In this document: positions 46,021 to 56,170 of the stretch, piece after piece | Numbering within the stretch: the first letter of the stretch is position 1 | How the letters are laid out: every line of letters starts with the position of its first letter | Origin: Bacteroidetes bacterium SW_9_63_38 | Lineage (GTDB): Bacteria > Bacteroidota > Rhodothermia > Rhodothermales > Salinibacteraceae | Direction of reading: 5' to 3' | Assembly (NCBI GenBank): GCA_003022435.1 | Contig: PXUA01000003.1 | Span: forward strand, 166,663 to 230,662 | DNA: 64,000 nt | Translations under genes and position numbers: made by a program | Notes under the pieces: model-generated | What the model was told of the DNA's origin: nothing | Seen by the model: only the letters and a program-made list of their open reading frames with translations | Databases searched by the model: none

Positions 46021-46713
46021 ATGTTTGTGTACTTCGACCTCGACGATACGCTGCTCGATCACAGGCACGCCGAACGAAAGGCGCTGGCGGACCTTCGGGA
46101 TCGCTACCTCGCCCTCTTCGGGACCCTGTCCGTCGACGAGCTGCAGGCGCAGTACCGGGCGGTGAGCGAGCCCCTATGGCGCGAGTATGAGACCGGGGCC
46201 ATCGACAAAGAAACGCTGCAGGAGCGGCGGTTTGCGGATCTACTGGCGGAGATGGAGGCTCCTCATGCCGATCCGGCTCTCGTGCGACGCTACTACGTGC
46301 AGTGCTACAGACGCCACTGGCGGCTCGTCCCCGGGGCACAGGCGGCCTACGAGGCCATCGCGGAGCATCTTCCCGTCGGCCTGATGACCAACGGCTTTGC
46401 TGAGGTGCAGGCGGAGAAGCTGAAGGAATTTCCGGTCCTGGAGGAGCGGGCAGAGACGGTTGTCGTCTGCGAGGAGAACGGGGCGCTCAAGCCCGATCCC
46501 GAGGCGTTCCGGCACGCGACCGAACAGGCGGGTGTCGAGGCGGACGAGGTGCTGTACGTCGGCGATTCCTATCGGACGGACGTGGAAGGGGCGCAGAATG
46601 CAGGCTGGCGGGTGGCATGGTTTACCCCGGACGGCCCCGACGACCGCTCGACCGACGACTGCAGCTTCGTCTTCGACGACTGGGATACGCTCGCCGAGCG
46701 GTTGACGGAATAA
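46021..46713 (+). CDS. HAD-superfamily phosphatase, YjjG-like
   Basis: The HAD motifs are all present: FDLDDTLLDHR (I, nucleophile Asp), LMTNGFA (II), KPDPEAFRHATEQAG (III, Lys) and LYVGDSYRTDVEGAQNAGW (IV). The helical cap between motifs I and II matches YjjG-type nucleotidases, which dephosphorylate pyrimidine and modified nucleotides. The 230-residue length fits. The start is ATG 46021, bordered upstream by the TTCGACACTCGAAAATCGCC word. The true substrate is unproven. Confidence 0.9.
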   Translation: MFVYFDLDDTLLDHRHAERKALADLRDRYLALFGTLSVDELQAQYRAVSEPLWREYETGAIDKETLQERRFADLLAEMEAPHADPALVRRYYVQCYRRHWRLVPGAQAAYEAIAEHLPVGLMTNGFAEVQAEKLKEFPVLEERAETVVVCEENGALKPDPEAFRHATEQAGVEADEVLYVGDSYRTDVEGAQNAGWRVAWFTPDGPDDRSTDDCSFVFDDWDTLAERLTE

Positions 46714-46875
46714 CGCGTTCAGCTTGCACTCACGCTGAGTGTATAATCGAATCACGGTAAAAAATCTGAACCCGAAGACGTTCAACGTTAAACGTTCAAC
46801 GCTACTCCGGTTGAAAACACCAGACATTACGATGCCGCGGTCCAGCTTTGACGCGAGCAAAGAGAGGAACCGCAG

Positions 46876-47505
46876 TCACCCCAGCAGGTCGCGGAACGAG
46901 TTTAGGAAGACGCTGATCGAGCGGGGCTCTAGTAGGATCGTCAGCACGATGCCGGCCAGTGCCCCGCCGAGATGGGCCTCGTGCGCGATGCCCCCGCCCA
47001 TGCCGCGCTGTTGGCCGCGCATGGCGTAGAGGGAGCCGAAGACGTAGAGGAACGCGAAAAGGATGGCGGGGAGTGGGAGGGCAAAGAAGATGTAGAGGTT
47101 GCGGAGCGGGAAAAAGAGGCAGAAGGCAAACACCACTCCGCTGATGGCTCCGGACGCGCCGACGGCGGCGTAGTGCGGATCGGTCCGGTGCATGGCGTAC
47201 GTGAGGCCGTGGGCGGCGATTTCAGCTCCGAAGTACAGAACGAGAAAGGCCCCGGCCCCCAGAATGCGTTCCAGCAACGGACCGAAGAAGAAGAGGGTGA
47301 TCATGTTGAACGCCAGGTGTCCCCCGCCGGCGTGTACGAATCCAGCCGTAAGGAAGCGGTAGTACTCGTCGTGCTCCTGAATACGATAGGGACGAAACGA
47401 GAGCTCATCGAAGATTGACGGATCGCCGAGCATCGCGTAGCCGCTGATCCCGAGGTTCAGGAGCAGCAGGGCCAGCGTGATGGGCGACTGCAGAAGAGCG
47501 TCCAT
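46876..47505 (-). CDS. Rhomboid family intramembrane serine protease
   Basis: The protein has six hydrophobic segments with the rhomboid features: RFLTAGFVHAGGGHLAFNMI (loop and helix 2 His/Asn), the catalytic Ser in AVGASGAISGVVFAF, and the catalytic His in HEAHLGGALAGIVL. The 209-residue length from ATG 47505 fits the minimal six-helix core. Substrates are unknown. Convergent with the HAD gene. Confidence 0.93.
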   Translation of the reverse strand: MDALLQSPITLALLLLNLGISGYAMLGDPSIFDELSFRPYRIQEHDEYYRFLTAGFVHAGGGHLAFNMITLFFFGPLLERILGAGAFLVLYFGAEIAAHGLTYAMHRTDPHYAAVGASGAISGVVFAFCLFFPLRNLYIFFALPLPAILFAFLYVFGSLYAMRGQQRGMGGGIAHEAHLGGALAGIVLTILLEPRSISVFLNSFRDLLG

Positions 47506-48003
47506 GAAGGCAAATCCGGTTGGCAGCAGCGAGAACGGAAGCAGTAGGCAACGGCCTGAAAAATGCAGGAACTCCCGGAAATGGTCCCGGACGGAAACTG
47601 CGTGTTCAACTCCTCTCACAGGGAATGGGCGCATAGTCCCATTTCTATCGATTGGGGCCAGATCATGTAGGCGTACGGGCGTGCAGGGGGGCGAGTGTTG
47701 TGTACGGCAATCGACATGCTGATGGATCGTCGCAAGATGCGATTTTCGGATCGGGAACGGGAGACACTCGATACCGTGGCGGGGGCGTCACGCCTCGACC
47801 CGTCGGCACAGTCTTCTTCCACTCTAGATTCAAGCTGGATGCGAAACCGTTCAGAGAGGCCGATGTGAAAGTACTGATGCGTGAATGGGTTTCTAAAGAC
47901 GATCTCCGCTGATATTACAACACGGTCTCCCTTATACGGAGAAAATTGTTTGCCTGCCCGTGTACGGATTAGTAAGTCCATAGGCGTTCGGACACCTACC
48001 CCT
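47506..48003. other. Gene-free stretch with a MITE upstream of tRNA-Ser
   Basis: Apart from the TA-flanked element at 47874-47972, this stretch holds a TGCTGATGGATCGTCGCAAG word near 47718-47737 also seen near 25988, and no gene. The tRNA-Ser promoter should lie between the element and 48003. Confidence 0.4.
47874..47972 (-). mobile_element. MITE family A, copy 3 (99 bp, inverted, TA-flanked)
   Basis: The ends CTGATGCGTGAATGGG and CCTGCCCGTGTACGGATTAG are inverted repeats. TA flanks both sides (47872-47873 and 47973-47974). The reverse complement is nearly the same as the element at 24330-24428, including AAACCCATTCACG at its far end. It lies 31 bases upstream of tRNA-Ser. Confidence 0.87.
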
Positions 48004-48092
48004 GGAGGGGTGGCAGAGCCTGGTTGAATGCACCGGTCTTGAAAACCGGCAGGCCCTCTGTGGTCTCGGGGGTTCGAATCCCTCCCCCTCCG
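48004..48092 (+). tRNA. tRNA-Ser (anticodon TGA)
   Basis: GGAGGGG (48004-48010) pairs with CCCCTCC (48085-48091). The anticodon stem CCGGT/ACCGG encloses CTTGAAA, anticodon TGA. A long class II variable arm follows, then T loop TTCGAAT and discriminator G. CCA is not encoded (CC then G follows). Confidence 0.95.
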
Positions 48093-48316
48093 CCGTCACA
48101 TCGTCCGTCTTGCTGTCGGGTTCGCACAGCCTCGCCTCTCTCGCGTGCGAAGGCTTCCAGATCCGACGACGGAAGCCACTCCGGGGCGGAGAAGAGTGGG
48201 GGGACAGGTGTACGCCCGTCACGTTTTCCAGGAACGGGACGATGTGCGCTGAACCTCGGGGTGCAGAGAAAAGTTAGGCCGACGCATCGTTTCTGGTTGG
48301 CCCGAGCCCCGCAGCC

Positions 48317-50116
48317 ATGACCGAACCCCCGTCTACTTCGGAGACCGCGTCATTCCGGCCCACGCGACTGTGGGCCGCGCTGCGGCGTATCTTTCGGCTC
48401 AGTCGGCCGTACAGGCGACGTCTCCTCGCAGCACTCGTGCTCACCTCGCTGGGAACGCTGGTGGCGCTGGTGGTCCCGCTCGGCCTGCGGGAACTGGTGG
48501 ACGCGGTCTTTCAGGAAGCGAATCGCACGCTGCTGCACCAGCTCACCGCCGGGCTCATCGTTCTCTTTCTGATTCGGGCGGCCGCGTCGTTCGGCGGCAA
48601 CTATCTGCTTGGCTGGACGGGCGAGCGCGTGGTGGCGGATCTCCGCAAACGGGTGTATCGTCACCTGCATCGTCAGAGCCTGGGGTTCTTTTCGAATCAC
48701 CGGACGGGGGACCTGACCTCGCGGCTCACCAACGACGTGGGGTCGGTGCGCAGCGCGGTGACCGACGCGCTGTCGAAGCTGCTCACCCAGTCGCTGTCCC
48801 TGCTGGGGTCGGTGGGGCTCATGGTGGTGCTCAACTGGCGGCTGAGCCTCATCATCTTCCTGGTGGTGCCGGCGGTGACCGGGGGGGCCGTCTACTTCGG
48901 GCGGAAGGTGCGCGAGTTGGCCCGTCACATTCAGGACCGGCTGGCGGACACGACGGCGGTGGCCGAGGAAGCGATCTCGGCAATGCGGGTGGTGAAGGCC
49001 TTTGCGCGTTCCGGATACGAGGTCGGACGGTACGAGGAGGCTGTAGAGGAGCTCTTCGGGACGGCGCGGCGCCGTGTGCTCATCTCGTCGTTGTTCACGG
49101 CGTCGGTCGGGTTGCTGTTCTTCGCCGCCCTTGTCGGCATCTTCTGGTACGGCGGGATGGAAGTGCTGGCCGGGCGTCTCAGCGAGGGCGACCTTGTGGC
49201 GTTCATCTTCTACGCCTTCAACATCGCGCGCAGTGTCGGCGGCATGTCGCAGCTCTACTCCACGTTTAACAGTGCGGCCGGGGCCACCGAGCGACTGTTT
49301 GAGCTGCTGGACACGACGCCCGACCTGCAGGACGCGCCCGATGCCGTGGTGCTGGATGAGGGGGAGGGCCGAGTAGCCATCGAGAATGTGACGTTCGCCT
49401 ACGACGAGGGCCGTCCGGTGCTGCGCGACATTGACCTGACCGTGACGGCGGGCGAGACGGTGGCCCTCGTGGGGCCGAGCGGGGCCGGCAAGTCGACGCT
49501 CGTGAGTCTCATCCCGCGTTTCCACGACCCGCAGGCGGGGCGCGTGACGATGGACGGCCACGACCTGCGTCGCGTGACGCGCTCCTCCCTGCGCGGGCAC
49601 ATTGCCGCGGTGGCGCAGGAGGTACACCTGTTCAACGCGTCGATCCGCGAGAACATCCGCTACGGGCGGCTCGACGCCGATGCCGCGGCCGTCGAAGAGG
49701 CGGCCCGGGCCGCCAATGCGCACGACTTCATCGTCGACTTGCCCGACGGCTACGACGCCGAGGTGGGCGAGCGCGGCGTGAAGCTGAGCGGCGGTCAGCG
49801 GCAGCGTGTCGCCATCGCCCGGGCGCTGCTCCGCGACGCCCGGATTTTGCTTCTGGACGAGGCCACCTCGTCCCTCGACTCGGCCACGGAGGCCCTCGTG
49901 CAGGAGGCCCTGGAACGCCTGATGGCGGGGCGCACCACCTTTATCATTGCTCATCGCCTGTCGACCGTGCAGGCGGCCGACCGTATCGTTGTGCTCGATA
50001 ACGGCCGCATCGTGCAGACGGGAACGCACGATGCCCTCGTGCAGCGCGAGGGGCTCTACCGAGACTTGGCGTCCTACCAGTTTCGGGGGCCGGAAGAGGG
50101 AGCGTTGGAGTGCTGA
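48317..50116 (+). CDS. ABC exporter, fused permease and ATPase (MsbA/MdlB-like)
   Basis: A half-transporter that works as a homodimer. Residues 1-330 contain six transmembrane helices (LLAALVLTSLGTLVALVVPL onward) with coupling segments. The nucleotide-binding domain has Walker A VGPSGAGKSTLVSLIPRF, the Q-loop VAQEVHLFNASIRENIRYG, signature VKLSGGQRQRVAIARALL, Walker B ARILLLDEATSSLDS and H-loop FIIAHRLSTV. The 599 residues suit a lipid or multidrug exporter. The substrate cannot be read from context. The start is ATG 48317; the next gene is convergent. Confidence 0.93.
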   Translation: MTEPPSTSETASFRPTRLWAALRRIFRLSRPYRRRLLAALVLTSLGTLVALVVPLGLRELVDAVFQEANRTLLHQLTAGLIVLFLIRAAASFGGNYLLGWTGERVVADLRKRVYRHLHRQSLGFFSNHRTGDLTSRLTNDVGSVRSAVTDALSKLLTQSLSLLGSVGLMVVLNWRLSLIIFLVVPAVTGGAVYFGRKVRELARHIQDRLADTTAVAEEAISAMRVVKAFARSGYEVGRYEEAVEELFGTARRRVLISSLFTASVGLLFFAALVGIFWYGGMEVLAGRLSEGDLVAFIFYAFNIARSVGGMSQLYSTFNSAAGATERLFELLDTTPDLQDAPDAVVLDEGEGRVAIENVTFAYDEGRPVLRDIDLTVTAGETVALVGPSGAGKSTLVSLIPRFHDPQAGRVTMDGHDLRRVTRSSLRGHIAAVAQEVHLFNASIRENIRYGRLDADAAAVEEAARAANAHDFIVDLPDGYDAEVGERGVKLSGGQRQRVAIARALLRDARILLLDEATSSLDSATEALVQEALERLMAGRTTFIIAHRLSTVQAADRIVVLDNGRIVQTGTHDALVQREGLYRDLASYQFRGPEEGALEC

Positions 50117-50138
50117 CGTTGGTCCGTTTGGGGAGGCG

Positions 50139-50609
50139 TCACTTCGCCCCATTCTGCATGGCATCGAGGGCGTCCTGCACGGCGTCGTCCAGCGGGAAGT
50201 TGTCCACGCGGGCAGTGAGGGTGGCGACGGTGGTGCCGGCTTTCCAGGAGACGGGGGCGTTCGGGGCCTGGAGGAGGCGGCGATAGAGAAGCAGGGCTCG
50301 TCCGAATGCAGCTCCTGCTTCCGTTCGTTCATCGCGCTCGCGATGGGCCTTCCCCTGCACGTGCAGGCACTGCGCCAGCGTCTGGGCGGCCTCCGGATCG
50401 AAGCGGTCGCCGTCCTCGCACATGGCAAGAAGGGTGTCCGGCGGCAGGGTGCGCAGGTCGGCCGCCGTACCGTCGAGGTGGATCTGAAGGGCCTCGTCGA
50501 GCCGGTCCAGCACGGCGTTGGGCTGCTCGGTGGGGCCGGCCGCAACAATCTCGGCCAGCGCCTCGCCGAGCTGTCGAATCTGTCGCATGAGCACGTCGCG
50601 TCGAATCAT
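50139..50609 (-). CDS. Hypothetical helical protein (156 aa)
   Basis: It starts MIRRDVLMRQIRQLGEALAE and is predicted all-helical, with TPR-like alternation (LAQCLHVQGKAHRERDERTE, then AAFGRALLLYRRLLQAPNAP). I do not recognise a named family with confidence; the opening resembles short proteins of the DUF6483 type found elsewhere. It has no signal or membrane segment. The start is ATG 50609. It ends 22 bases from the convergent ABC exporter gene. Confidence 0.7.
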   Translation of the reverse strand: MIRRDVLMRQIRQLGEALAEIVAAGPTEQPNAVLDRLDEALQIHLDGTAADLRTLPPDTLLAMCEDGDRFDPEAAQTLAQCLHVQGKAHRERDERTEAGAAFGRALLLYRRLLQAPNAPVSWKAGTTVATLTARVDNFPLDDAVQDALDAMQNGAK

Positions 50610-50731
50610 AACACCGCCGGAAAAGGAAAACGCAGTGACACAGGGTGTATTCTCCTGTCGGCGGGACGTTCGATCATCAATTATATTGTCGTTGAACGTT
50701 TAACGTTTCAACGTTGAACGAGTAAGGGCAT

Positions 50732-50773
50732 AAAAAAGCGGCCCGTCCCGGTGGAAGTCGAGACGGACCGCTT
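50732..50773 (-). terminator. Rho-independent terminator after the phasin-like gene
   Basis: Read leftward, AAGCGGTCCGTC pairs with GACGGGCCGCTT (one G-U pair) around a short loop and is followed by a run of six T. It lies just past the stop of the phasin-like gene. This is the strongest terminator in the window. Confidence 0.88.
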
Positions 50774-50799
50774 CGGATGATAGCGTTGTTCGGAAGCGT

Positions 50800-51465
50800 C
50801 TACTGCACGTCGTCCGCGTCGTACGAGAATGTCTCCTGCACCGACCGATCCTGCTTGTGCACGATCAGTTGGCTGGGGACGTGCTCCTTGGCGGCCTCAC
50901 GGCCCGCGGCCACCGCTTCCTTTTTCGTGTCGTAGGCGCCGGTCGGGTCGTCCTCTCCCTCAATGGTGACCGTCCAGCCGTCGTCGCCCGGCACCACGTG
51001 CAGCACGCGCGCCTCCACGGCTGTCTCCTGGGCGTCGATCATTTGCGACAGCGCGTCGAGCTTTTTCGACAGCTCACCGACGCGATCCGAGAGGCCGCGC
51101 ACCTCGTCGCGCGTCGGGATCCCGATCCGGCCGAGGGTTTCGCTCAGCGTGTCCGAGACCACCTTTTCGACGGACTGCGTGGCGTCGTCGAGACGCTCGC
51201 TGACATCGTCGGTGAAGGATTCCTGCTGCTCGCGAAGGGTCTCTGTGGCATCCTGCAGCTGCTGGCTGCGCTTGTCCTCATAGTCCTTACCGCGCTCGAC
51301 GAGGGTCTGGAAGACCTTATCGCCCTCCTCTTCGAGCTGGGACAGGGCGCCGAGGCCGGCCAGCCAGATTTCGCGGGCGCGTCCGGTCACCTCGTCCGGC
51401 AGGTCCTTCAAGTCAAAGTCTGTCTCGCCGTTGGCGGATTGGGGCTCCGTGTCTTGAGCGGTCAT
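50800..51465 (-). CDS. Phasin-like granule protein with a C-terminal DUF2188-like domain
   Basis: Residues 20-150 are amphipathic and coiled: ITGRAREIWLAGLGALSQLE-type (here VTGRAREIWLAGLGALSQLE), VFQTLVERGKDYEDKRSQQL and RIGIPTRDEVRGLSDRVGEL. This is the pattern of polyhydroxyalkanoate granule-associated phasins. The last 65 residues (HVVPGDDGWTVTIEGEDDPT, then AYDTKKEAVAAGREAAKEHV) match the small DUF2188 domain, an unusual fusion. The start is ATG 51465 (MTAQDTEPQ). Two near-palindromic sites lie 90-137 bases upstream. No PHA synthase gene is nearby. Confidence 0.85.
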   Translation of the reverse strand: MTAQDTEPQSANGETDFDLKDLPDEVTGRAREIWLAGLGALSQLEEEGDKVFQTLVERGKDYEDKRSQQLQDATETLREQQESFTDDVSERLDDATQSVEKVVSDTLSETLGRIGIPTRDEVRGLSDRVGELSKKLDALSQMIDAQETAVEARVLHVVPGDDGWTVTIEGEDDPTGAYDTKKEAVAAGREAAKEHVPSQLIVHKQDRSVQETFSYDADDVQ

Positions 51466-51928
51466 GGTACGTGTGGGGGGGTTCATGAATGGGGGCAAAA
51501 CAATGGGCGTCCGGCGGTAGCGATGGGGATGTCCGCGTTGTGCGACCGGTTAAATAACGCACCGCGTCATTAGTTTCCGGTCCGTATTGACGCACCGCGT
51601 TACAGAATTGGATTCACGCTCTTTTCGTATCAGCGGTAGGAAAATCGGGAGGCGCGGGACGGCTGTTGATTCTGGCAGGACGTGCAAAAGTGCCAGCGAC
51701 CGTCAGTCAGGGGAAAAGACAGTTCCGTCAGGTTGTGCAAACGCCACGTAGCCGAAGGCGAACACGTTCGGCCCAGCCTCTGCCATCCTGTCAGCACGGC
51801 AGGGCTGGTATGCTTTTCGATCCGTCTGTGCGTGCCGGGATGGGCCGATTGTCCGCCGGGGCCGGGCGAGGGCGACGAGACGGCCGTGTGTTGATTTGTT
51901 GACCTGTTGAAATAATTCCCCCAGACTT
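51466..51928. other. Divergent regulatory region between the phasin-like gene and clpB
   Basis: These 463 bases contain the paired operator-like sites at 51555-51602. Near clpB is TTGTTGACCTGTTGAAATAATTCCC-like sequence at about 51893-51918, which could hold the promoter; I could not assign it to a heat-shock consensus. I see no CIRCE element and no gene. Confidence 0.45.
51555..51602. promoter_or_regulatory. Two 15-bp near-palindromes, candidate operator pair
   Basis: TAACGCACCGCGTCA (51555-51569) and TGACGCACCGCGTTA (51588-51602) share an 11-base core. Each is a near-perfect palindrome around ACC. The spacing is 33 bases, about three helical turns. They lie upstream of the phasin-like gene and, farther away, clpB. 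Confidence 0.5.
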
Positions 51929-54607
51929 ATGAACCTGCAAACGTTTACGGTAAAAGCGCAGGAGGCCGTGCAGAGGGCGATGGACCTGGCGGCCTCGCAC
52001 CAGCATCAAGGCATCGAGCCCCCGCACCTTCTGGAGGCATTTCTGAGCGACCCGGACAGCGTGGCGGTGTCGATTCTGCGGCGCATCGGCGCCAACATTA
52101 ACCGCCTGCGTCAGGAGGCCGAAGACGCTATGGACGGCTTTCCCAAGGTGTCGGGCGCAAGTGCGGGCGACCAGTACGTGGGCGAGGACTTGAAGAAGGT
52201 GTTCGACCGCGCCCGCGGCGAGGCCGACGTGATGGATGATGAATACGTGTCGACCGAGCACCTGCTCATCGGCCTCGTGGAGGGCAAAAATGAGGTTGGG
52301 CAGGCGCTTCGCGACCAGGGCGCTTCGAAGGATCAGGTGATGACTGTGCTTGAGGATGTGCGCGGCGGTCAGAGTGCCGACGACCCGCACGCCGAGGAGC
52401 GCTACGAGGCGCTAGATCGCTTTGCCCGCGACCTCAACGAACTGGCGCGCGACGGCAAGATCGACCCGGTTATCGGGCGCGACAAAGAGATCCGGCGCGT
52501 GCTGCAAATCCTGAGTCGCCGGACGAAGAACAACCCGGTACTCGTCGGGGAGGCCGGCGTTGGAAAGACGGCGATTGCGGAAGGCATTGCCACGCGCATC
52601 GTGCAGGGCGACGTGCCGGAGTCGATGCAGTCGAAGCGCATCGTGGCGCTCGACATGGGGGCGCTCCTGGCCGGGGCCAAGTACCGCGGCGAGTTCGAGG
52701 ATCGACTCAAGGCCGTGGTGAACGAGGTCTCCGACTCCGACGGCGAGATGATTCTGTTCATTGATGAACTCCACACGCTCGTCGGCGCCGGTGCGTCCGA
52801 GGGCGCGATGGACGCGGCCAACATTCTGAAGCCGGCTCTGGCCCGCGGCGAGCTGCGTGCCATCGGCGCCACGACGCTCGACGAATACCGGAAGCACATC
52901 GAGGACGACCGCGCCCTGGAGCGTCGGTTCCAGAAAATTGTGGTGGACGAGCCCAGCGTGGAGGACACGATTTCGATCCTCCGCGGCCTCAAGGAGCGCT
53001 ACGAGGTGCACCACGGTGTACGCATCCACGACAGCGCGCTCATCAGCGCCGCCGATCTCAGCGAGCGCTACATTACCGACCGGCAGCTGCCGGACAAGGC
53101 CATTGACCTCATCGACGAGGCAGCGGCCCGGCTGCGCATCGAGATCGACTCGATGCCGGCCGCCCTCGACCAGCTGGAGCGCGAGATCCGTCAGCTCGAA
53201 ATTGAGCGCGAGGCTCTCAAACGCGACGAGGGCGAACAACCCGAGAAGCTGGAGCAAATCAACAAGGACATTGCCGACCTCGAAGATGAGCGCGATCAGC
53301 TCAAGACGCGCTGGAAGGAGGAGAAGGACCTCATCCAGACCGTGCGCTCCGCGAAGGAGAAGATCGACGAGCTGCGCGTGGAGGCCGAAAATCTGGAGCG
53401 CGAGGGCAAGTACGACGCCGTCGCCGAGATTCGCTACGGCGAGATTCCGGACCTCAAGGAAGAGGCCGACGCGGCCAACACCAAGCTCGAAGAGATTCAG
53501 GACGACGGCGCGCTGCTGAAGGAAGAGGTCGACGGCGAGGACATCGCCGAGATCGTGTCGAACTGGACCGGCATCCCGGTGTCGAAGATGCTGGAGAGCG
53601 AGCGCGAGAAGCTGCTCCGCATGGAGGAGGAGCTGTCGCAGCGCGTGGTCGGGCAGGATCAGGCCATCGAGGCCGTGTCCGACGCCGTGCGTCGCGGGCG
53701 CACCGGCATGCAGGAGGGCGACCAGCCGATCGGCTCGTTCATCTTCCTGGGCACCACGGGCGTCGGCAAGACGGAGCTCGCCAAGACGCTGGCCGAGTTC
53801 CTGCTCGACGACGAGAACGCGACGGTGCGCATCGACATGAGCGAGTACCAGGAGCGCCACACGGCGAGTCGCCTGGTGGGGGCGGCCCCGGGCTACGTGG
53901 GCTACGAGGAAGGCGGCCAGCTCACCGAGGCGGTCCGCCGCACGCCCTACTCCGTGGTGCTGCTCGACGAGATCGAGAAGGCGCATCCCGAGATCTTCAA
54001 CGTGCTCCTGCAGGTGCTCGACGACGGGCGGCTTACCGACAACCAGGGCCGCACGGTGGACTTTACCAACACCATCATCATTATGACCTCCAACATGGGC
54101 TCCGAAGTGATTTCGGAGAAGATGGACGAGGTCGAGGGGCACCTGTCCGAGCCGCAGCAGCAGGAGCTGGAGGAAACGGTCCTCAAGATGCTGCGCAAGC
54201 GGATGAAGCCGGAGTTCCTGAACCGCGTCGACGACGTGGTGATGTTCCGGTCGCTCAGCCGCGATAACATCCGCGAGATCGTGGACATTCAGTTCGGTCG
54301 CGTCCAGCGGATTGCGGACAAGAACCACGACCTCACGCTCCGCCTTTCGGACGACGCGAAGGACTGGCTCGCCGAGCGCGGCTACGACCCGGCCTTCGGC
54401 GCCCGGCCGCTGAAGCGCGTGGTGAAGCGCCACGTCGCCAACGGGATCTCCGAGGCGCTGCTCGAGGGCACCATCCAGGACGGCGACCACGTTCGCATCG
54501 AACTGAACGAGGAGGACACCGGCCTCACGTTCGAGCGCATAGAGGCCGCCGAGGCCGACGCCGGTGCGGAGCCAAGCACGAACGGCACGGCGACCGTCGA
54601 GGTCTAG
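51929..54607 (+). CDS. clpB: ClpB protein disaggregase
   Basis: A AAA+ hexamer that rescues aggregated proteins with DnaK. The 892 residues have the Clp N-domain (1-145, [20 protein letters not shown]), Walker A1 GEAGVGKTA (207-215), [20 protein letters not shown], the coiled-coil M domain (about 410-540), Walker A2 GTTGVGKTE, and the C-terminal D2 small domain ending in an acidic tail. No ClpP-binding loop of ClpA/C type was obvious, and the M domain is long as in ClpB. The start is ATG 51929. A strong terminator follows at 54648. Confidence 0.93.
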   Translation: MNLQTFTVKAQEAVQRAMDLAASHQHQGIEPPHLLEAFLSDPDSVAVSILRRIGANINRLRQEAEDAMDGFPKVSGASAGDQYVGEDLKKVFDRARGEADVMDDEYVSTEHLLIGLVEGKNEVGQALRDQGASKDQVMTVLEDVRGGQSADDPHAEERYEALDRFARDLNELARDGKIDPVIGRDKEIRRVLQILSRRTKNNPVLVGEAGVGKTAIAEGIATRIVQGDVPESMQSKRIVALDMGALLAGAKYRGEFEDRLKAVVNEVSDSDGEMILFIDELHTLVGAGASEGAMDAANILKPALARGELRAIGATTLDEYRKHIEDDRALERRFQKIVVDEPSVEDTISILRGLKERYEVHHGVRIHDSALISAADLSERYITDRQLPDKAIDLIDEAAARLRIEIDSMPAALDQLEREIRQLEIEREALKRDEGEQPEKLEQINKDIADLEDERDQLKTRWKEEKDLIQTVRSAKEKIDELRVEAENLEREGKYDAVAEIRYGEIPDLKEEADAANTKLEEIQDDGALLKEEVDGEDIAEIVSNWTGIPVSKMLESEREKLLRMEEELSQRVVGQDQAIEAVSDAVRRGRTGMQEGDQPIGSFIFLGTTGVGKTELAKTLAEFLLDDENATVRIDMSEYQERHTASRLVGAAPGYVGYEEGGQLTEAVRRTPYSVVLLDEIEKAHPEIFNVLLQVLDDGRLTDNQGRTVDFTNTIIIMTSNMGSEVISEKMDEVEGHLSEPQQQELEETVLKMLRKRMKPEFLNRVDDVVMFRSLSRDNIREIVDIQFGRVQRIADKNHDLTLRLSDDAKDWLAERGYDPAFGARPLKRVVKRHVANGISEALLEGTIQDGDHVRIELNEEDTGLTFERIEAAEADAGAEPSTNGTATVEV

Positions 54608-54647
54608 CCCGAGTTCGGAGTGCGGAATCTGGCGTGAGGACGTCCTA

Positions 54648-54690
54648 CGCCGTCGTCTTCAGGGGCAGCCTGGAGGCGGCGGCGTTTTTT
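54648..54690 (+). terminator. Rho-independent terminator after clpB
   Basis: CGCCGTCGTC (54648-54657) pairs fully (two G-U) with GGCGGCGGCG (54675-54684), followed by TTTTTT (54685-54690). It is 41 bases past the clpB stop. Confidence 0.85.
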
Positions 54691-54983
54691 AATCGGGGGT
54701 TGTCGTAGCATCGACGACCGAACAGGGAACGGAGAAACGACCCCTGCACGGGGACTCGGAAAGTAAGGGAGCCAATTAGAGGTTGATTTGCTCCGTTTTT
54801 GTTGTAATTCATGACAGGCCTGTAAAGGACCCAACAAGCAGTTCAAAAGGACATGGTCGGGCGGGACGTACATTGGCAAATCTCCTCTTTGGGGGCGTTC
54901 GCGCCCCGGTAGAACGAGTAACGGGTGCGACAGCCACTTCTGCAGACGCGTTGAGATTTTACATCAGCCTCTCTTGTCACGAT
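54691..54983. other. Gene-free stretch before the broken membrane-protein gene
   Basis: About 290 bases. An AT-richer patch near 54775-54815 may hold the old promoter. I see no gene or repeat. Confidence 0.35.
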
Positions 54984-55728
54984 ATGCCCAACTTTTATCT
55001 TCCTGAGGCCGCCAGTCTGCTTCTCAAAACCATCCCGATTCTGTGGGTGCGCATTGGGTCGTACGCGCTCCTCTGGCTGGGACTGCTCGTGTACGCTGCT
55101 GTGGTTGGCGGCGTCGCGTGGCTGTTGTCGCAGCTCTGGAGCGTGCTCGGCATTATTGTAGTGCTGGCCGCCTTTGCCGGGGCGTTCGGCATTGTGCGAT
55201 GGGTCACGCGCTACTACTTCTATCTGTTGAAGGCGGCCCACGCGGCGGTGATGACCGAATACATCGTGCACGGCATGGGGCCGGAGGGCTCGCAGGGGGC
55301 GCACGGCACAGAACAGGTGCTGAGCCGGTTCAAAGACACCAGTATCATGTTTGCGATCGACCAGATTCTGGATGCGGTCGTCACGAGCTTCAACCGCGCC
55401 TCCACGCGGGTGACCGACTGGCTTCCGGTGCCAGGGATGGACAGCCTGCAGGCCTTCATTCAGCGCGTCTCGCGGTTCTCGACCACCTACATCGACGAGG
55501 CCATCCTCTCGCGGGCCTACGAAAAGAAGAGAACGTGTGGGCGGTGGCCAAGGAGGCGTGATTCTCTATGCCCAGTGCTGGAAGCCGATTCTGGCAAATG
55601 CCGTGGCGCCCACGCTTCTCAGCTACGTCGAGTTCTTTGCGTTCCTGGTCCTCCTGGGCGTTCCCGCCCTGGCGATCGGGTTTCTTCTGCCCAGCCTCAA
55701 CATCGCGCTCGGCATCAGTGTGATCATA

Positions 55729-55860
55729 CCGATCCGTGAATACGTTTCCGCCAATCTGAGATTGGCACGTTCGGTTTCGCTCATAGCTGAGCACGGTCTA
55801 GGAGATCTAGGATCTCCACCAGGATGAAGAAAATCGTTTACGTACTTTCTCACGGATCGG
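55729..55860 (+). mobile_element. MITE family A, copy 4 (132 bp, TA-flanked)
   Basis: The ends CCGATCCGTGAATACGTTT and AATCGTTTACGTACTTTCTC, then ACGGATCGG, are inverted repeats. TA flanks both sides (55727-55728 and 55861-55862). Excision leaving one TA restores GTG ATC ATA GGC GCC TGG in the host gene, which confirms the borders. Confidence 0.9.
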
Positions 55861-56010
55861 TAGGCGCCTGGATGCTGAAGCTGGCGGTGGCCGACGCCTT
55901 CTCGATGGCGGCGACGCTGCTGGTCTACCACCGCTCCACGGAGGGCCTGACGCCGGACCCCGAGTGGCAGGCACGCCTGGAGCAGGCCAGCGACAAATTT
56001 GCGGAGCTAA

Positions 56011-56170
56011 GAGACTGTTTTGATTTTTGGGACGTGATTTCTATTCCTTCGGATGGTTTTCCAACGCAAATCGCACCGCGTCGTTGAGGTCTGAAGAACG
56101 GGGGACGTTGACCGTTCCGCACTCGTCACGTTGCGCTCAAGGCCCCAACGTGTGAAATCAAAACAGTCTC
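56011..56170 (+). mobile_element. MITE family B, copy 6 (160 bp)
   Basis: The ends GAGACTGTTTTGATTTTT and GAAATCAAAACAGTCTC are inverted repeats. The flanks TAA (56008-56010) and TAG (56171-56173) are a target duplication with one change: the restored host codons GAG CTA GAA require TAG. Confidence 0.88.

Noticed and set aside
48350..50548. A 732-codon open frame opposite the ABC exporter
   Set aside because: It is the antisense shadow of a clear ABC transporter, Arg/His/Pro-rich with no family pattern.
52412..54490. A 692-codon open frame opposite clpB
   Set aside because: Shadow of clpB caused by high third-position GC; Leu/Val/Arg-rich low-information sequence.
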